A DNA stretch of 64,000 bases from Tritrichomonas musculus (lineage: Eukaryota; Parabasalia; Tritrichomonadida; Tritrichomonadidae). The DNA lies in assembly GCA_039105265.1 (NCBI GenBank), contig JAPFFF010000006.1, positions 558,001 through 622,000 on the forward strand. The letters run 5' to 3'. The notes beneath the pieces were generated by a model, which did not search any database, was not told where the DNA came from, and was given only the letters and a program-made list of their open reading frames with translations. Of the stretch, positions 32,301 through 41,229 are shown in pieces. The position numbers and the translations under genes are program-made. How positions within the stretch are numbered: position 1 is the stretch's first letter; each line of letters starts with the position of its first letter.

Positions 32301-34848
32301 GATATTGTGGATCTAATTGTGGTTGGTATTGCGGTTGTTGCGGATATTGTGGATCTAATTGTGGTTGGTATTGCGGTTGTTGCGGATATTGTGGATCTAA
32401 TTGTGGCTGATATTGCGGTTGTTGCGGATATTGTGGATCTAATTGTGGTTGGTATTGCGGTTGTTGCGGATATTGCGGATCTAATTGTGGCTGGTATTGC
32501 GGCTGTTGCGGATATTGTGGATCTAATTGTGGCTGATATTGCGGTTGTTGCGGATATTGTGGATCTATTTGTGGTTGGTATTGCGGCTGTTGCGGATATT
32601 GTGGATCTAATTGTGGTTGATATTGCGGTTGTTGCGGATATTGTGGATCTAATTGTGGCTGGTATTGCGGCTGTTGCGGATATTGTGGATCTAATTGTGG
32701 TTGATATTGCGCTTGCGGCAGATATTGAGTTTCTAAATCTGACTGATATTGCAGTTGTTGATTATGCTGTTGCTGATATTCATTCTGGTGGTATTGATGA
32801 TCTGATTGCGACTGATATTGTTGGTTTTGATGTGCAAATTGTTGCTGATACTGTAAGTCAGATTGCTGTTCTTGCAATTGTTTCTGCCGTTTCTGTTGAT
32901 CCAAATGCGTTTTGCGTTGCTTATTTATTTGATTTCGGCCTTGCTGTACGAATTGCTGATTGTATTGCGGGTCTGCTGATTGCATATCTTGCTGATTTTG
33001 AGTAAAAGAAGGTGAAAAATCATATTCGTCTGAATCAAAATTATCATCATTATTAGCCTTCTTAACTTTATTGTTACGGGCAGATCCTTTCAAAGATTCT
33101 TGCTTACTCAAATCAATGCTTTCTTGAGAATTAGTATTGGAAGAATTCATCTTTAAAGGTTCATCGTCATCAGATGATGATGTACTAGTAGAACTATGGG
33201 CTCGATTATTTCTGTTTAAAAAGTTCAATTTTCCAGGTTTTGTAAACTTTTTTTGATGATTACTTAAGAAACCACTGTTATCAATTTTATTACCATCGGT
33301 TTCATTGGGTTGAGGATTTTTTGTAATTTGAGGAAGCGTTACATTCGTGGTTTGGTAAAAATCGCTTTCGTTTGGGAATTCATAATTACCTATATTACTG
33401 TATTTTTCTTTTATTGACTCGTTTTCTTTTGAAATATACTTCTGTCTTCTTTTTGCAAACTTTTCCAATGCTTGATTAGAAGCTAACATATTTTCAGAAG
33501 AGATAATATTTTGAGTTTTTTCTTTTTCTTTTTCTTTTTCATTATGGACATATGATTCATTTTCATCATCACTACTACTGGAAGTGCTATGTTTTACTCT
33601 TTTTTTTAGTCTTTCAAAAAAATTCATACTTGTACTTTTTATATTTTTATCAGATTGACGATTTGAAGATATTGGCATTCCAAATTGTTCAAATTGGTCA
33701 TCATTTTTTGAATCTTCAGAATTGCCAAATTTATTCATTGTAATTTTATTAATTTTTATTATATCATCTTGATTAGAATTCGGATTATATCTTGATGTAA
33801 TAAAAATCGGTTTCTGTACTGGATTTTGATTATATCTATCCTTCAGAAATTGAGTTAAGTCGGATTCAATTTGCATGTTTGTATTTGTTTGTGGTTTGGC
33901 GCTTTCAGATTTTAAAAAGGGAGATGCTTTTGCTGAATCCAATTTATTCTGATTTTTTTTTTGATTCTCTTGCATTGATTTTAAAGACGGGGCAAATGAT
34001 AGAACTTTAATTGGCGTTGTTTCTTGGTTAGTATATTTTGAGGAAATTTTATTCATCGATGAAGGCATACCTGGTGAAGAAGAAGCATTTATTTTTTTTT
34101 GAATTGGAGTTGTTGCTTCATTAACAAACTTTTTTTCTGAGGGTTCAGTTGAAATTTGAGTTGATAAAGATTTAGCCGGGCTTGGAGAAATTTTAGCAGG
34201 GCTTGGCGAAGGATGAACCGGGCTTGGAGAAGATTGATCATGGATTGGAGTTTTATAAGGAGAATTAATTGGAATTTTGATTTTATTTCCGTTTTCACGC
34301 GCATCATTAACTGCAGGAGTCATTTCGATAGAAAATTGCTTTATCTCTTCTTCTCTATTTTGACGAGAAAAAATGTTTTTAGATTTGGCTTGATCAGGAG
34401 TTTTAAAAGGATTTATAATATCATCTTCCTTTTGAAAATACGTCATTTCTATTGGAATATCTTTAACTGGATTAAATCTCGGCGATTTAAGATCACTATC
34501 AATTTTACTTTCAATTAAAAGTGGTTCGCCTTCTTCTTCCTCTTCTTCTATTATTATGTCATTCTGATAATCGTTATTTTGCTGGCTTTCTAAAATTGAT
34601 TGTGGTTCTATTTCCGTTTTTGGTGTTGGCGGGAAAAGCTTTTGATGGGCTGGAGACTCAGAAAAATCAGATACTCTATGAACTTTATTAAAAAAATCAT
34701 TTACGTTTGCATGCCCATCCTCATCTATTATTGGATCAGCTGCAAGAAAAGAATCTGTCCTACGCCCATGAGTTGATGCATCCATCTGATATTTTGCTTT
34801 TGGCTGGAAATAATGAATAAAAGGACTTGGGCTTGCTTTCATTAACAT
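29383..34848 (-). CDS. CENPC: CENP-C (Mif2) kinetochore protein with a CENP-C motif, C-terminal cupin and a large repeat region
   Basis: CENP-C binds centromeric CENP-A nucleosomes and anchors the outer kinetochore. The 1821-aa frame has two diagnostic parts near its end: RRTKRPRTQPLRYWMNEKII (from Arg1636), the CENP-C motif that contacts histone tails, with the invariant Arg-Tyr-Trp at 1647-1649, and residues of about 1748-1821, a cupin-like dimerisation fold (FSQGDSGQIEYKNGNKWKI, GGQAYICKGDSAVITNLG) as in Mif2. The rest is largely disordered: Ser/Pro/Lys-rich N-terminal 600 residues with possible TP/SP phosphosites, a Gln/Tyr/Pro-rich array of fifteen 14-residue units (about 715-924), and a Glu/Arg-rich helix of about 150 residues (about 1286-1436). 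The protein is long for the family, through the repeats. ATG at 34846-34848 is followed by a second Met at residue 3. Assignment rests on motif plus cupin in the right order. Confidence 0.88.
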   Translation of the reverse strand: MLMKASPSPFIHYFQPKAKYQMDASTHGRRTDSFLAADPIIDEDGHANVNDFFNKVHRVSDFSESPAHQKLFPPTPKTEIEPQSILESQQNNDYQNDIIIEEEEEEGEPLLIESKIDSDLKSPRFNPVKDIPIEMTYFQKEDDIINPFKTPDQAKSKNIFSRQNREEEIKQFSIEMTPAVNDARENGNKIKIPINSPYKTPIHDQSSPSPVHPSPSPAKISPSPAKSLSTQISTEPSEKKFVNEATTPIQKKINASSSPGMPSSMNKISSKYTNQETTPIKVLSFAPSLKSMQENQKKNQNKLDSAKASPFLKSESAKPQTNTNMQIESDLTQFLKDRYNQNPVQKPIFITSRYNPNSNQDDIIKINKITMNKFGNSEDSKNDDQFEQFGMPISSNRQSDKNIKSTSMNFFERLKKRVKHSTSSSSDDENESYVHNEKEKEKEKTQNIISSENMLASNQALEKFAKRRQKYISKENESIKEKYSNIGNYEFPNESDFYQTTNVTLPQITKNPQPNETDGNKIDNSGFLSNHQKKFTKPGKLNFLNRNNRAHSSTSTSSSDDDEPLKMNSSNTNSQESIDLSKQESLKGSARNNKVKKANNDDNFDSDEYDFSPSFTQNQQDMQSADPQYNQQFVQQGRNQINKQRKTHLDQQKRQKQLQEQQSDLQYQQQFAHQNQQYQSQSDHQYHQNEYQQQHNQQLQYQSDLETQYLPQAQYQPQLDPQYPQQPQYQPQLDPQYPQQPQYQPQLDPQYPQQPQYQPQIDPQYPQQPQYQPQLDPQYPQQPQYQPQLDPQYPQQPQYQPQLDPQYPQQPQYQPQLDPQYPQQPQYQPQLDPQYPQQPQYQPQLDPQYPQQPQYQPQLDPQYPQQPQYQPQLDPQYPQQPQYQPQLDPQYQQQPQYQPQLDPQYQQQPQYQPQLDPQYQQQPQNQPRTEEHYQQQNQLQPDQYHEEKQQIEVQKQNEDYLNNEEHPDDDRIKFNSEEQKQNLEKKEIKLQHVFKTQIDEAPVFKPNKQIIQFPSFPKTENMRLNSSNQNQYDTKNSRTVLNYPERTFRGPETITNGIFSFDIEKTCMNTDKNDNLSESGRDKENDVSINQRFGTELLELIKTPKSILKKDNNNDANNFTTPVKTVKIIKPEDNTFFPQLPISPAPDVNQMRTPKTVEIQKENEEESSDDILFKDIDLGIQNFDQVFQHDMNEIENETYLFSGLNNASSFSSTDDEDVKNDLHDTSAKITNDSYSTPVRKKLTLAEMEQNSIKKVRHHRHRHHSQQKSEQDQEEEQRRAQYEEMKLKEEEERRREEEEEKEEKRRREEEERRRKEEEERRRKEEEERKREEEEERRRKEEEEEEEERKREEEEEKRRREEEEEERKRKEEEEKRRREEEEEERKREEEEERKRKEEEEEKRRREEEEEERKRKEEEEKRKREEEEEEEKRRREGGEEEIRQKQIQEEEKQNLETIHEAEESNTKKKRRKKGRHHVQENNFNEEAPLMNENITEISQPISFEEMHNNSFPNYSFPDRESNDSANLNSSPSMNAGTSVIDVSTFQPLPSPSPPLSSLSPSQFPADSFHSLPSLPSSAHQSDNDELEEPMQSQENDLNSNSAKISKSVKKASRKGKNVVNSPPEAVFDPESDDLPIALRRTKRPRTQPLRYWMNEKIIYKPAPNGCLTQYAVQTDLQNSDEIDPLLPSNVETIENIIEESQKLKIEKEKKKKSSLKNDSEVIPRRIIPGIENPESSIISFKGIEKRSLKSNEIEILPQKSLDLDATKNKIVVVFSQGDSGQIEYKNGNKWKIRAGGQAYICKGDSAVITNLGKQNSIHLFVICN
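32077..32706 (-). repeat. 42-bp coding minisatellite, 15 copies
   Basis: Fifteen in-frame 42-bp units encode YQPQLDPQYPQQPQ. Three C-terminal units have YQQQ in place of YPQQ, and one unit (the fourth) has Ile for Leu. Silent differences between units (GCGG/GGGG/TTGC variants) occur in blocks, indicating repeated duplication within the array. The unit length is a multiple of three, so changes in copy number keep the CENP-C frame. Confidence 0.95.
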
Positions 34849-35616
34849 TAAAATCTTTATAGGACCGTTTAAAAATTTAATGAAATTTATATGAATTGGA
34901 TAAAAAGAATTTATATCAACATTTGGATATAAATGTATAGTAATACTCCTTTATATATACTTTAATAACAATTTTCAATATATAAATATTTAGCAAAACA
35001 TTCATTTTGCAAAACATTGGCCAATCCTTAAATTTTATAATAAAAAAATATTAACAAAAATGAAAATGGAAAATGCATTTAATTGTCATTTGGCTAAATT
35101 TTTTTAGAAATATATCTATATTTAGCATTAAAGAATTCCAAATTTCATACTTTTTCAATGTGGTACCAAAAAATATTCATTAACCACTTTAAAATCAAAA
35201 ATGTTATTATTTGCTTTTTAAATACGATTTATACATTGTATAAGGGCCAAAAACCAAATTTTCGATATTGATAGAGGTACGAGAGCTGAAAAAATATTTC
35301 AGATTTTTTTAATATTTTAAAAATGAATATATATTAACGCTTAAAATAAAATTACAAAATATTAATGGATTATTTTTGGATGGGAATAAAATATGAATGT
35401 TTTAAAAAATTGAGAAAAGGTAAATTCAAAATATAATAAAAATTCAATTTATTTTTGGTCATATTATTTTTCTTCTTCGCCAAATATATAGGCGTCAAAT
35501 TTTAACCTAATATTTTATATATGTATAAAATATAAATGAATATGTTAAAACTGTTATATTATTGATGTATGACCATATTTTCCATTTTAATAGCTTTTCT
35601 TTTCATTTTCTGCCCT
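34849..35616. other. 768-bp AT-rich spacer left of the second MITE
   Basis: No gene is recognised. It contains the 5' flank of the CENP-C gene. Confidence 0.35.
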
Positions 35617-36095
35617 TAGACTTGTTATTTTGAGAATCGATATCAAAAACGTCACTTTTTTGCATCTGATACTCGATTATCAGTTTAAAAATCTGATATC
35701 GAGATTATCGATTATCAAGATATCAGATATGAAATGTGATATAAAAATAATTGTAAACTTGATATCAATTACCGAGATCTCAAGATCTCAAACTGATTTA
35801 TCTTCTTTTATAATTGGTATTTGTGATTTTATAATATTTAAAAATATATAATATAATGTATTGATGTTTATTTTAAGATTAAAATCAAAAAATACATTCT
35901 TTTTTTATGAAATATTTGGGATTAAAATACGATCATATATTTATCAAAAAGTTTAATTGAAAATTCTGATATCAAAAGCTGAGAAAAAAAATTCTTGATC
36001 TCTGAAATCGATCTCGAGAATCTGTATATATTTATGTATCGATATCAAAAAGTCAATCAATTATCGATCTCGAGAATCGGAGAATAACAAGTCTA
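35617..36095. mobile_element. 479-bp MITE, copy 2 (TA-flanked, Tc1/mariner-type ends)
   Basis: It has the same length and the same 13-bp inverted ends (TAGACTTGTTATT / AATAACAAGTCTA) as the copy at 5504-5982, with about six mismatches, two of them single substitutions in the left half and the rest clustered near position 370 of the element. The flanks of the two copies differ, which fixes the borders at the TA. It lies in the long spacer between the CENP-C and VPS4 genes. Confidence 0.88.
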
Positions 36096-36449
36096 TAAAT
36101 TTATAACTTGTTTATTAAATTTATAAGTAAAGGCTATTAACCATTTATTGTTATAATTATTTTTAATATTAATTAATTGATTCATAAATCATGCTTTTTG
36201 TTATATTGTTTTTTTTTTATGATTTTTGATGGAGTAAAAAACTTTTGTTTTTATTCTTTTATGATGATGAATTATTATATATTATAAATATTACTTACAT
36301 ATAAAAATATTTTGAAATTGTTTTTGAAAAATATTTTATATTTATGGAGATAAATATAAATTAAATTATTTAAAAATACGTTATTTTAGCTCTCGCACCT
36401 CAATTTTGACACTTTTCGTATTTGACACATTTTCATTTATTGGTAGGAA
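36096..36449. other. Upstream region of VPS4
   Basis: AT-rich; TCATTTATT about 20 nt before the VPS4 ATG loosely resembles a trichomonad initiator element. No gene is seen. Confidence 0.35.
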
Positions 36450-37745
36450 ATGGCATCAACTTTTGATAAAAATCAAGCAATTTTTTATTATGATGCTGGA
36501 AGAAAATCTTTGACCCAAGCAGTGAATATGGAAAAAATTCGAAATTACATGGCTGCAAAAACTTTTTATTTGCAAGCACGATCCCAATTTAATTTGGCTT
36601 TATCTTGCGATCCTCAAAAAGTGCAACCTATTAAAGCAATATTAACAGAATTTCTCAACAAATGTAATGAAAGAATCGACGCAATCGACAACATTAAAGT
36701 TTCATCTCCTGCGAGACACTCTGGTGGCTCAAGTGGAAATAACGGATCTGGAGGAAATTCAAATAATAATGATAGTGATCCGAGCGAATTCAAAGATAGA
36801 ATTTCAAGCGCTATATTAATAGAAAAGCCTAATGTTCATTTTTCTGACGTTGCAGGGTTACACGTTGCAAAAAGTTCACTTGAAGAAGCTGTAATTCTTC
36901 CCCTAAGAATGCCGCAGTTATTTACAGGTGAACGAGCTCCATGGCATGGAATACTACTTTATGGTCCACCAGGTACAGGAAAATCTTATTTGGCAAAAGC
37001 CATAGCTACAGAAGCTGATAATTCAACATTTTTAACAGTTTCCACATCAGATCTTGTTTCAAAATGGGTTGGAGAGTCAGAAAAACTGATACGTGCTCTT
37101 TTTGATCTAGCTAGAGAAAAAAAACCTTCTATAATATTTATTGATGAAATTGATTCTTTACTTTCAAATCGTTCTGATCAAGATACTGAAGCATCAAGAC
37201 GTATTAAAACTGAATTTCTGGTGCAAATAGATGGAGTAGGTAAATCAATGGATGGTGTGCTACTTCTTGCTGCTACTAACTTGCCATGGGATTTGGACCC
37301 CGCTGTTAGACGACGATTTGAAAAAAAAATTTATATTCCTCTTCCAGATTTTGAAGCAAGAAAATATTTAATTGGGGTTAGAGTTAAAGGCACTCCAAAC
37401 AATCTAAGCGATAATGATTTATCAATTATTGCACAAAATACAGAAGGATATTCTGGCTCAGATCTTAAAATATTGACGAGAGAAGCTTCATTTGTTTCTC
37501 TAAGAAACCTCCAACAAGCTCAATATTTTGCCGAGTATCAGGGAATGTGGTGGCCTTGCAACCCTGATCAGCCAGGTGCTGTTCATAAGAACTGGAAAGA
37601 ACTTGATCCGAAGAAAATTCATCCTCCACTAATGACAGTTAATGATTTTATGGTAAGTTTACAAAAAGTCCGACCAAGTGTTGCCCAATCAGACTTAAAG
37701 AAATATGAAGATTGGACCAATGAATTTGGCCAAGAAGGATGCTAA
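36450..37745 (+). CDS. VPS4: VPS4 AAA ATPase (ESCRT disassembly)
   Basis: VPS4 strips ESCRT-III polymers from membranes in multivesicular-body sorting and cytokinesis. The 431-aa length matches the family. Residues 1-80 form an MIT domain (three helices, YYDAGRKSLTQAVNMEKIRNY), followed by a Gly/Ser/Asn linker, then the AAA module: Walker A GPPGTGKS at 172-179, pore loop VSKWVGESEKLIRALF, Walker B IIFIDEID, LLAATNLPWDLDPAVRRRFEKKIYI with the arginine fingers. It then has the beta-domain insertion characteristic of VPS4 (EYQGMWWPCNPDQPGAVHKNW) and the C-terminal helix (DLKKYEDWTNEFGQEG). All catalytic residues are present. Its partner, an ESCRT-III subunit, is encoded at 59493. ATG at 36450 is the only sensible start. 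Confidence 0.97.
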   Translation: MASTFDKNQAIFYYDAGRKSLTQAVNMEKIRNYMAAKTFYLQARSQFNLALSCDPQKVQPIKAILTEFLNKCNERIDAIDNIKVSSPARHSGGSSGNNGSGGNSNNNDSDPSEFKDRISSAILIEKPNVHFSDVAGLHVAKSSLEEAVILPLRMPQLFTGERAPWHGILLYGPPGTGKSYLAKAIATEADNSTFLTVSTSDLVSKWVGESEKLIRALFDLAREKKPSIIFIDEIDSLLSNRSDQDTEASRRIKTEFLVQIDGVGKSMDGVLLLAATNLPWDLDPAVRRRFEKKIYIPLPDFEARKYLIGVRVKGTPNNLSDNDLSIIAQNTEGYSGSDLKILTREASFVSLRNLQQAQYFAEYQGMWWPCNPDQPGAVHKNWKELDPKKIHPPLMTVNDFMVSLQKVRPSVAQSDLKKYEDWTNEFGQEGC

Positions 37746-37989
37746 CTTTATGTATTCACTTGTTGTTTTATAAAGTAATATATTGATAATTTTATGTTTA
37801 CTGCATAAATGCTACTACGAGTTAATTTAATACACGCTTTGTATAAAACAAAAAAGAATTAAAATTCTTGCGTAGGTATCAACGCTTTAATGATGAAAAT
37901 TAAATTAAATTTTTCGATTCCAAACCATTTAAATTCACAAAAAGTTTAATATTTTATAAAATTTATAACGTTAGAAAGTTATAAAAGTA
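37746..37989. other. Short spacer
   Basis: AT-rich 244-bp spacer between two genes on the same strand; nothing recognised. Confidence 0.3.
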
Positions 37990-38279
37990 ATGGATAGTAG
38001 GAGAGCTGAATTTCGAAGATGGCTTGATTACGAAGGAATCCTTGATGCCTTTACTAAGTGTATGTTTTTTGATTTCTAATCACAGTATTTGTAACACTTT
38101 TTGAAGAAGATGTTTGGCCTGATGATCCTATTGATTATGCAAGAAATTTTTTTAAAGCAACTCCAAAAGAAGAAATAGAAGCGGCAGTTGCAGAAAATGA
38201 AAGATTAAAAAAAGAAATTACAGAAGTTGAAGCAAAAATTACTGAAGTAACCAAACAACTTGAAGAGCTAAATGGATGA
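37990..38279 (+). CDS. MYCBP: MYCBP/AMY-1-like protein, two exons separated by a 26-nt intron
   Basis: Exons 37990-38059 and 38086-38279 join to an 87-aa protein. The human c-Myc-binding protein (AMY-1) is a small helical adaptor of about 100 residues. The pattern FRRWLDYEGILDAFTK followed by LFVTLFEE, then a C-terminal coiled coil of about 40 residues (ENERLKKEITEVEAKITEV), matches the family layout (FRRYLEKSGVLDTLTK...LYEE, then the coil). Without splicing the frame stops within 30 codons, so the gene is only visible when the intron is removed. In flagellates AMY-1-like proteins also occur in axonemes and at AKAP-bound PKA; the role here is unknown. The ATG has no in-frame competitor. Confidence 0.88.
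38060..38085 (+). other. 26-nt spliceosomal intron in the MYCBP-like gene
   Basis: The intron runs from GTATGT to TCTAATCACAG. Donor and branch/acceptor fit the trichomonad consensus (GTAYGT and a CTAAC-like element fused to CACAG). It is 26 nt, not a multiple of three, and its removal joins AAG-T to TA-TTT to keep the conserved TKLFVTLFEE sequence. Confidence 0.9.
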
Positions 38280-38657
38280 TTTTCATATTTTTATGTTTAC
38301 ATAAGATGACCCAATGGAATTAAAATGAAATTGAGATTTTAATACTTATTATCAGGTTAAAAAAAAAAAAAAAATATTCGGTAAAAAGATAAATTTTATT
38401 TTTATAGAATAGTATTTATTTCCTTTTTTTTTATTTATGATTATCATTATATGAAAAATTGGTTCTTCCAAATAAAAGTAGATACAGTGATTTACTGAAA
38501 TTTTAAATAAAATCTTTTGAAAAATTCAAAAAATTTCAATGGATTCATTCAAAATTTTCAAACTCACTTTATAAATTAATTTGGTTTATTCAAAATATAA
38601 AGCATAGAATTTTTCCATTGATTTTAAATTTTTGTTCAAAATAAAAAGCAAAGTAAA
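38280..38657. other. AT-rich spacer
   Basis: Contains a 15-A run; no gene or structural repeat is recognised. Confidence 0.3.
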
Positions 38658-39422
38658 ATGAATTTAGACCCAAATCTCGCTTCAATGCCACTTGAAGAGC
38701 TCATTGCATATCGTGATAAAATTAAGTTCGAGAATGACTCATTAAAAAGCGAAATAACTCAACTGGAAGAAATTATTCAAAATACGTCAAGAGACAACGA
38801 AAGACAAGAAGAACAAATAATGAACTCTTACCAAGAAAAAATTTTCAAGCTTAGAAATGAAAACGCTGAGCAATCTCAAAAAATTCACAATGACGAAGAT
38901 AACGCATTAAAAGCCCTCGATAGAAAAGTAAATAAAATAATTAAAGAAAAAGAGCAGCTTGAAGCACGTTTGAAGGCTGATGAAAGTTCAATTATCAATA
39001 AATTACAATCGGAAATTGAAAAAGAAAAAGCTAACGAAATCATGCTAGAATCACAGATTGCAGAAGATATGACGCCAGTTGATTTCGACGATCTTTCTCA
39101 AGAATTAAATGATGAATACCAGCAAATTCAGGAAACAAAAAATGAAAAAGTTTTAGAATTAATGTCGCTTTGTCAGCAGATAGAGCGAATTATTACAAAT
39201 AATAATTTTATTTCTCATAAAATTTCATCTACTCAAATGGAATTAACCGAGAAAAAAAATTCAATAGAATTTCCAGCAATGCCAGAATATAGAGTTAACT
39301 TTAATGTTAAAGGCGCTCCTACATCTCAAAGAGTTCAAACCAATATCAATATTCCTAACCTCAGACGATTTAGCGTTTCGGCAAGTATTCGAAGGAAAAA
39401 GAGGAGACTTTCTCATAAGTAA
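38658..39422 (+). CDS. Coiled-coil protein of unknown function, 254 aa
   Basis: ATG at 38658 begins MNLDPNLASMPLEELIAYRDK. Residues of about 12-140 are a continuous coiled coil rich in Glu, Lys, Gln and Ile (KFENDSLKSEITQLEEIIQN), with a break at TPVDFDDLSQEL and a second coil to about residue 200. The last 45 residues are basic and partly disordered, ending SASIRRKKRRLSHK, which looks like a nuclear localisation signal or a microtubule-binding tail. The division into two coils and the basic end recall small kinetochore or spindle coiled-coil proteins, but no conserved motif proves that. The frame is intact and ends a few bases before a short T-rich stretch. Confidence 0.7.
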   Translation: MNLDPNLASMPLEELIAYRDKIKFENDSLKSEITQLEEIIQNTSRDNERQEEQIMNSYQEKIFKLRNENAEQSQKIHNDEDNALKALDRKVNKIIKEKEQLEARLKADESSIINKLQSEIEKEKANEIMLESQIAEDMTPVDFDDLSQELNDEYQQIQETKNEKVLELMSLCQQIERIITNNNFISHKISSTQMELTEKKNSIEFPAMPEYRVNFNVKGAPTSQRVQTNINIPNLRRFSVSASIRRKKRRLSHK

Positions 39423-39648
39423 GTCTCCTTTTTTATTAGTAAGTAAACTATTTTCTGACTTTCATTTAATCATTATTTTAGTATGCATATATGTACAAAA
39501 GTAGAAAAAGCATTTTATTATATTATATTTTTGCACTAAATAACTCAAAAAAATATAAAATGTAGAGCAATGAATTAGTGAAATAAAATAGCAATAGCGG
39601 TCAAGTTAAAAAAGAACAAAGTTTTTATAATTAAAAAAAAAAAATAAA
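39423..39648. other. Spacer between convergent genes
   Basis: 226 bp; AATAAAATAGCAATAGCGG at about 39583 is similar to a motif at about 5030 and may be a shared repeat scrap. Confidence 0.3.
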
Positions 39649-41136
39649 CTATTCATTTTTTGTCTCTTTCTCAATGTAATCGATTAACCTCAACAAATAT
39701 GCGGCTTTATCGAGTATTAATCCCTTTTCTGATTCAATTAATTCCTCCAAATTATCTTTTAAATCAGTTTCAAGTAGTTCTGAAAAGAAATTTGAAGAAG
39801 TGTCCATACTAACTTGTACGTATCTTAATATTTTAATAAATGTATCAATGCATCTAAGAATAAAGTAAGATACGCCGCAGTTGATCATTTGAACCAAAAT
39901 ATCAAGAATGGTATCGGTCATGAAGAATTGCAGGTTAGTATTAGGTGTGAGAAAAATCAAAGTAGAAAGGAAAAACGAGCCTTCTTTTTGAATTTCATAG
40001 TTGGATGATGTAGTAATATCTATTACTGTTTGAATGAAAGATTGATCGCAATAAGGAATTACGTCATCAGGCGTTCTTTCAAGTAAGTTTGAAAGAACCC
40101 AAAAAGCGTCGGCAACATATTCAGTTTTTAATAACTGATTCAATATTGGTAACACGCCGTTGTCAATTAAAACTTTAACTTCATGCCGCTCGGCAACAGA
40201 AAGATCACCAACAAGATGAAGAGTCGGTCCAACTAGTTCTTCATCTTTTAGCATTTCAATTGAGAGTGGATAAATACCACACTCATATAAATTGAATACA
40301 AGCTGATTATATTTATTTGTCATTTCAACAAAGCACTCTATAACGTTGGTTATTGAAAGTTTATCATGTAATTTTAGTAATTCTGCTAGCTTTGGAACGA
40401 TTTCAATTAAAATCTCATTATCAATTGGATCGTTATTTGAAAAAATTGAATACAATGCAGCACAAGCTCCTCTTGTAAGTTCAAGAGATCTTTCTTCATG
40501 AGCAATTTCTATTAAATTCATATGGAATCCATATGTGATAAAAGAGTCTCTAGCAATGCTGGATGCACTTGACATGACTGATATAAGACCAAATGTAGAC
40601 AAAAGCATGTTAGGTGATGTTGAATCAAATAAGTCAAAAAATGAGCAAATAATTTCTTCGCTAATTTGAGTTTGGAATGAACCACAATAAGGAAAAACTA
40701 CTCCTAAGAAACGCATAATTTGCATCAGCATTTCCGAATCACAATTTGAAAAACAATTTATGATGAAATTGATAAAATCTTGATTTAATAGAGTATTAAG
40801 CATTCTTGGTGAATGAGCTGCTATATTAGCAACACTTTGTACATATTGCGTAACTTGTGGTATATTATTAGAATTTACTGCTTCGGCAAATTTTGAAGAA
40901 TCTAAAAAAGGGAAGTTATTTGGATCAATAAAACCTTTTGCACCTATACTTAGATGACTATTGTTTTGAAGTACACTACCAATTGAAATCCTGTTAATGT
41001 GTCTCAAATTGAGTGTTCTGGAATTTCTTTCCCTTGCTAATTGTTCTTGGTAACGTGATAAGTCAGCGCCAGATCCAGAGAGGCAGCCAAAATTGTCTGA
41101 ATCATCAAGATGTGAATTACTGTTGCTGCGTTGCAT
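39649..41136 (-). CDS. Importin-alpha-like armadillo protein
   Basis: Importin alpha carries NLS cargo with importin beta into the nucleus. The chosen start is the ATG at 41134-41136 (MQRSNSNSHL), giving 495 aa; the frame upstream begins with TTG. About ten ARM-type helical repeats are visible, with the family layout of short helix pairs separated by acidic loops (IVPKLAELLKLHDKLSITNVIECFVEMT; GVLPILNQLLKTEYVADAFWVLSNLLER). The last repeat region ends QMINCGVSYFILRCIDTFIKIL. The N-terminus carries a short basic patch (YQEQLARERNSRTLNLRHIN) where an importin-beta-binding domain would be, but it is much weaker than the canonical IBB. The ladder of conserved Trp/Asn residues is only partly seen (AFWVLSNLLE). 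A divergent karyopherin alpha is the best call; another ARM protein is possible. Confidence 0.7.
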   Translation of the reverse strand: MQRSNSNSHLDDSDNFGCLSGSGADLSRYQEQLARERNSRTLNLRHINRISIGSVLQNNSHLSIGAKGFIDPNNFPFLDSSKFAEAVNSNNIPQVTQYVQSVANIAAHSPRMLNTLLNQDFINFIINCFSNCDSEMLMQIMRFLGVVFPYCGSFQTQISEEIICSFFDLFDSTSPNMLLSTFGLISVMSSASSIARDSFITYGFHMNLIEIAHEERSLELTRGACAALYSIFSNNDPIDNEILIEIVPKLAELLKLHDKLSITNVIECFVEMTNKYNQLVFNLYECGIYPLSIEMLKDEELVGPTLHLVGDLSVAERHEVKVLIDNGVLPILNQLLKTEYVADAFWVLSNLLERTPDDVIPYCDQSFIQTVIDITTSSNYEIQKEGSFFLSTLIFLTPNTNLQFFMTDTILDILVQMINCGVSYFILRCIDTFIKILRYVQVSMDTSSNFFSELLETDLKDNLEELIESEKGLILDKAAYLLRLIDYIEKETKNE

Positions 41137-41197
41137 GAAACAACGCAAGTTTTAATTATATTTTTATAATTTTTCAAAAGATGAGTGACTTTTTAAA

Positions 41198-41229
<32 letters not shown>

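Noticed and set aside
32067-33005. Long plus-strand open frame rich in Val/Asp/Ile antisense to the CENP-C gene
   Set aside because: It is the reverse complement of the 42-bp coding minisatellite and a Gln-rich flank; its periodic composition comes from the repeat, and CENP-C motifs support the minus strand.
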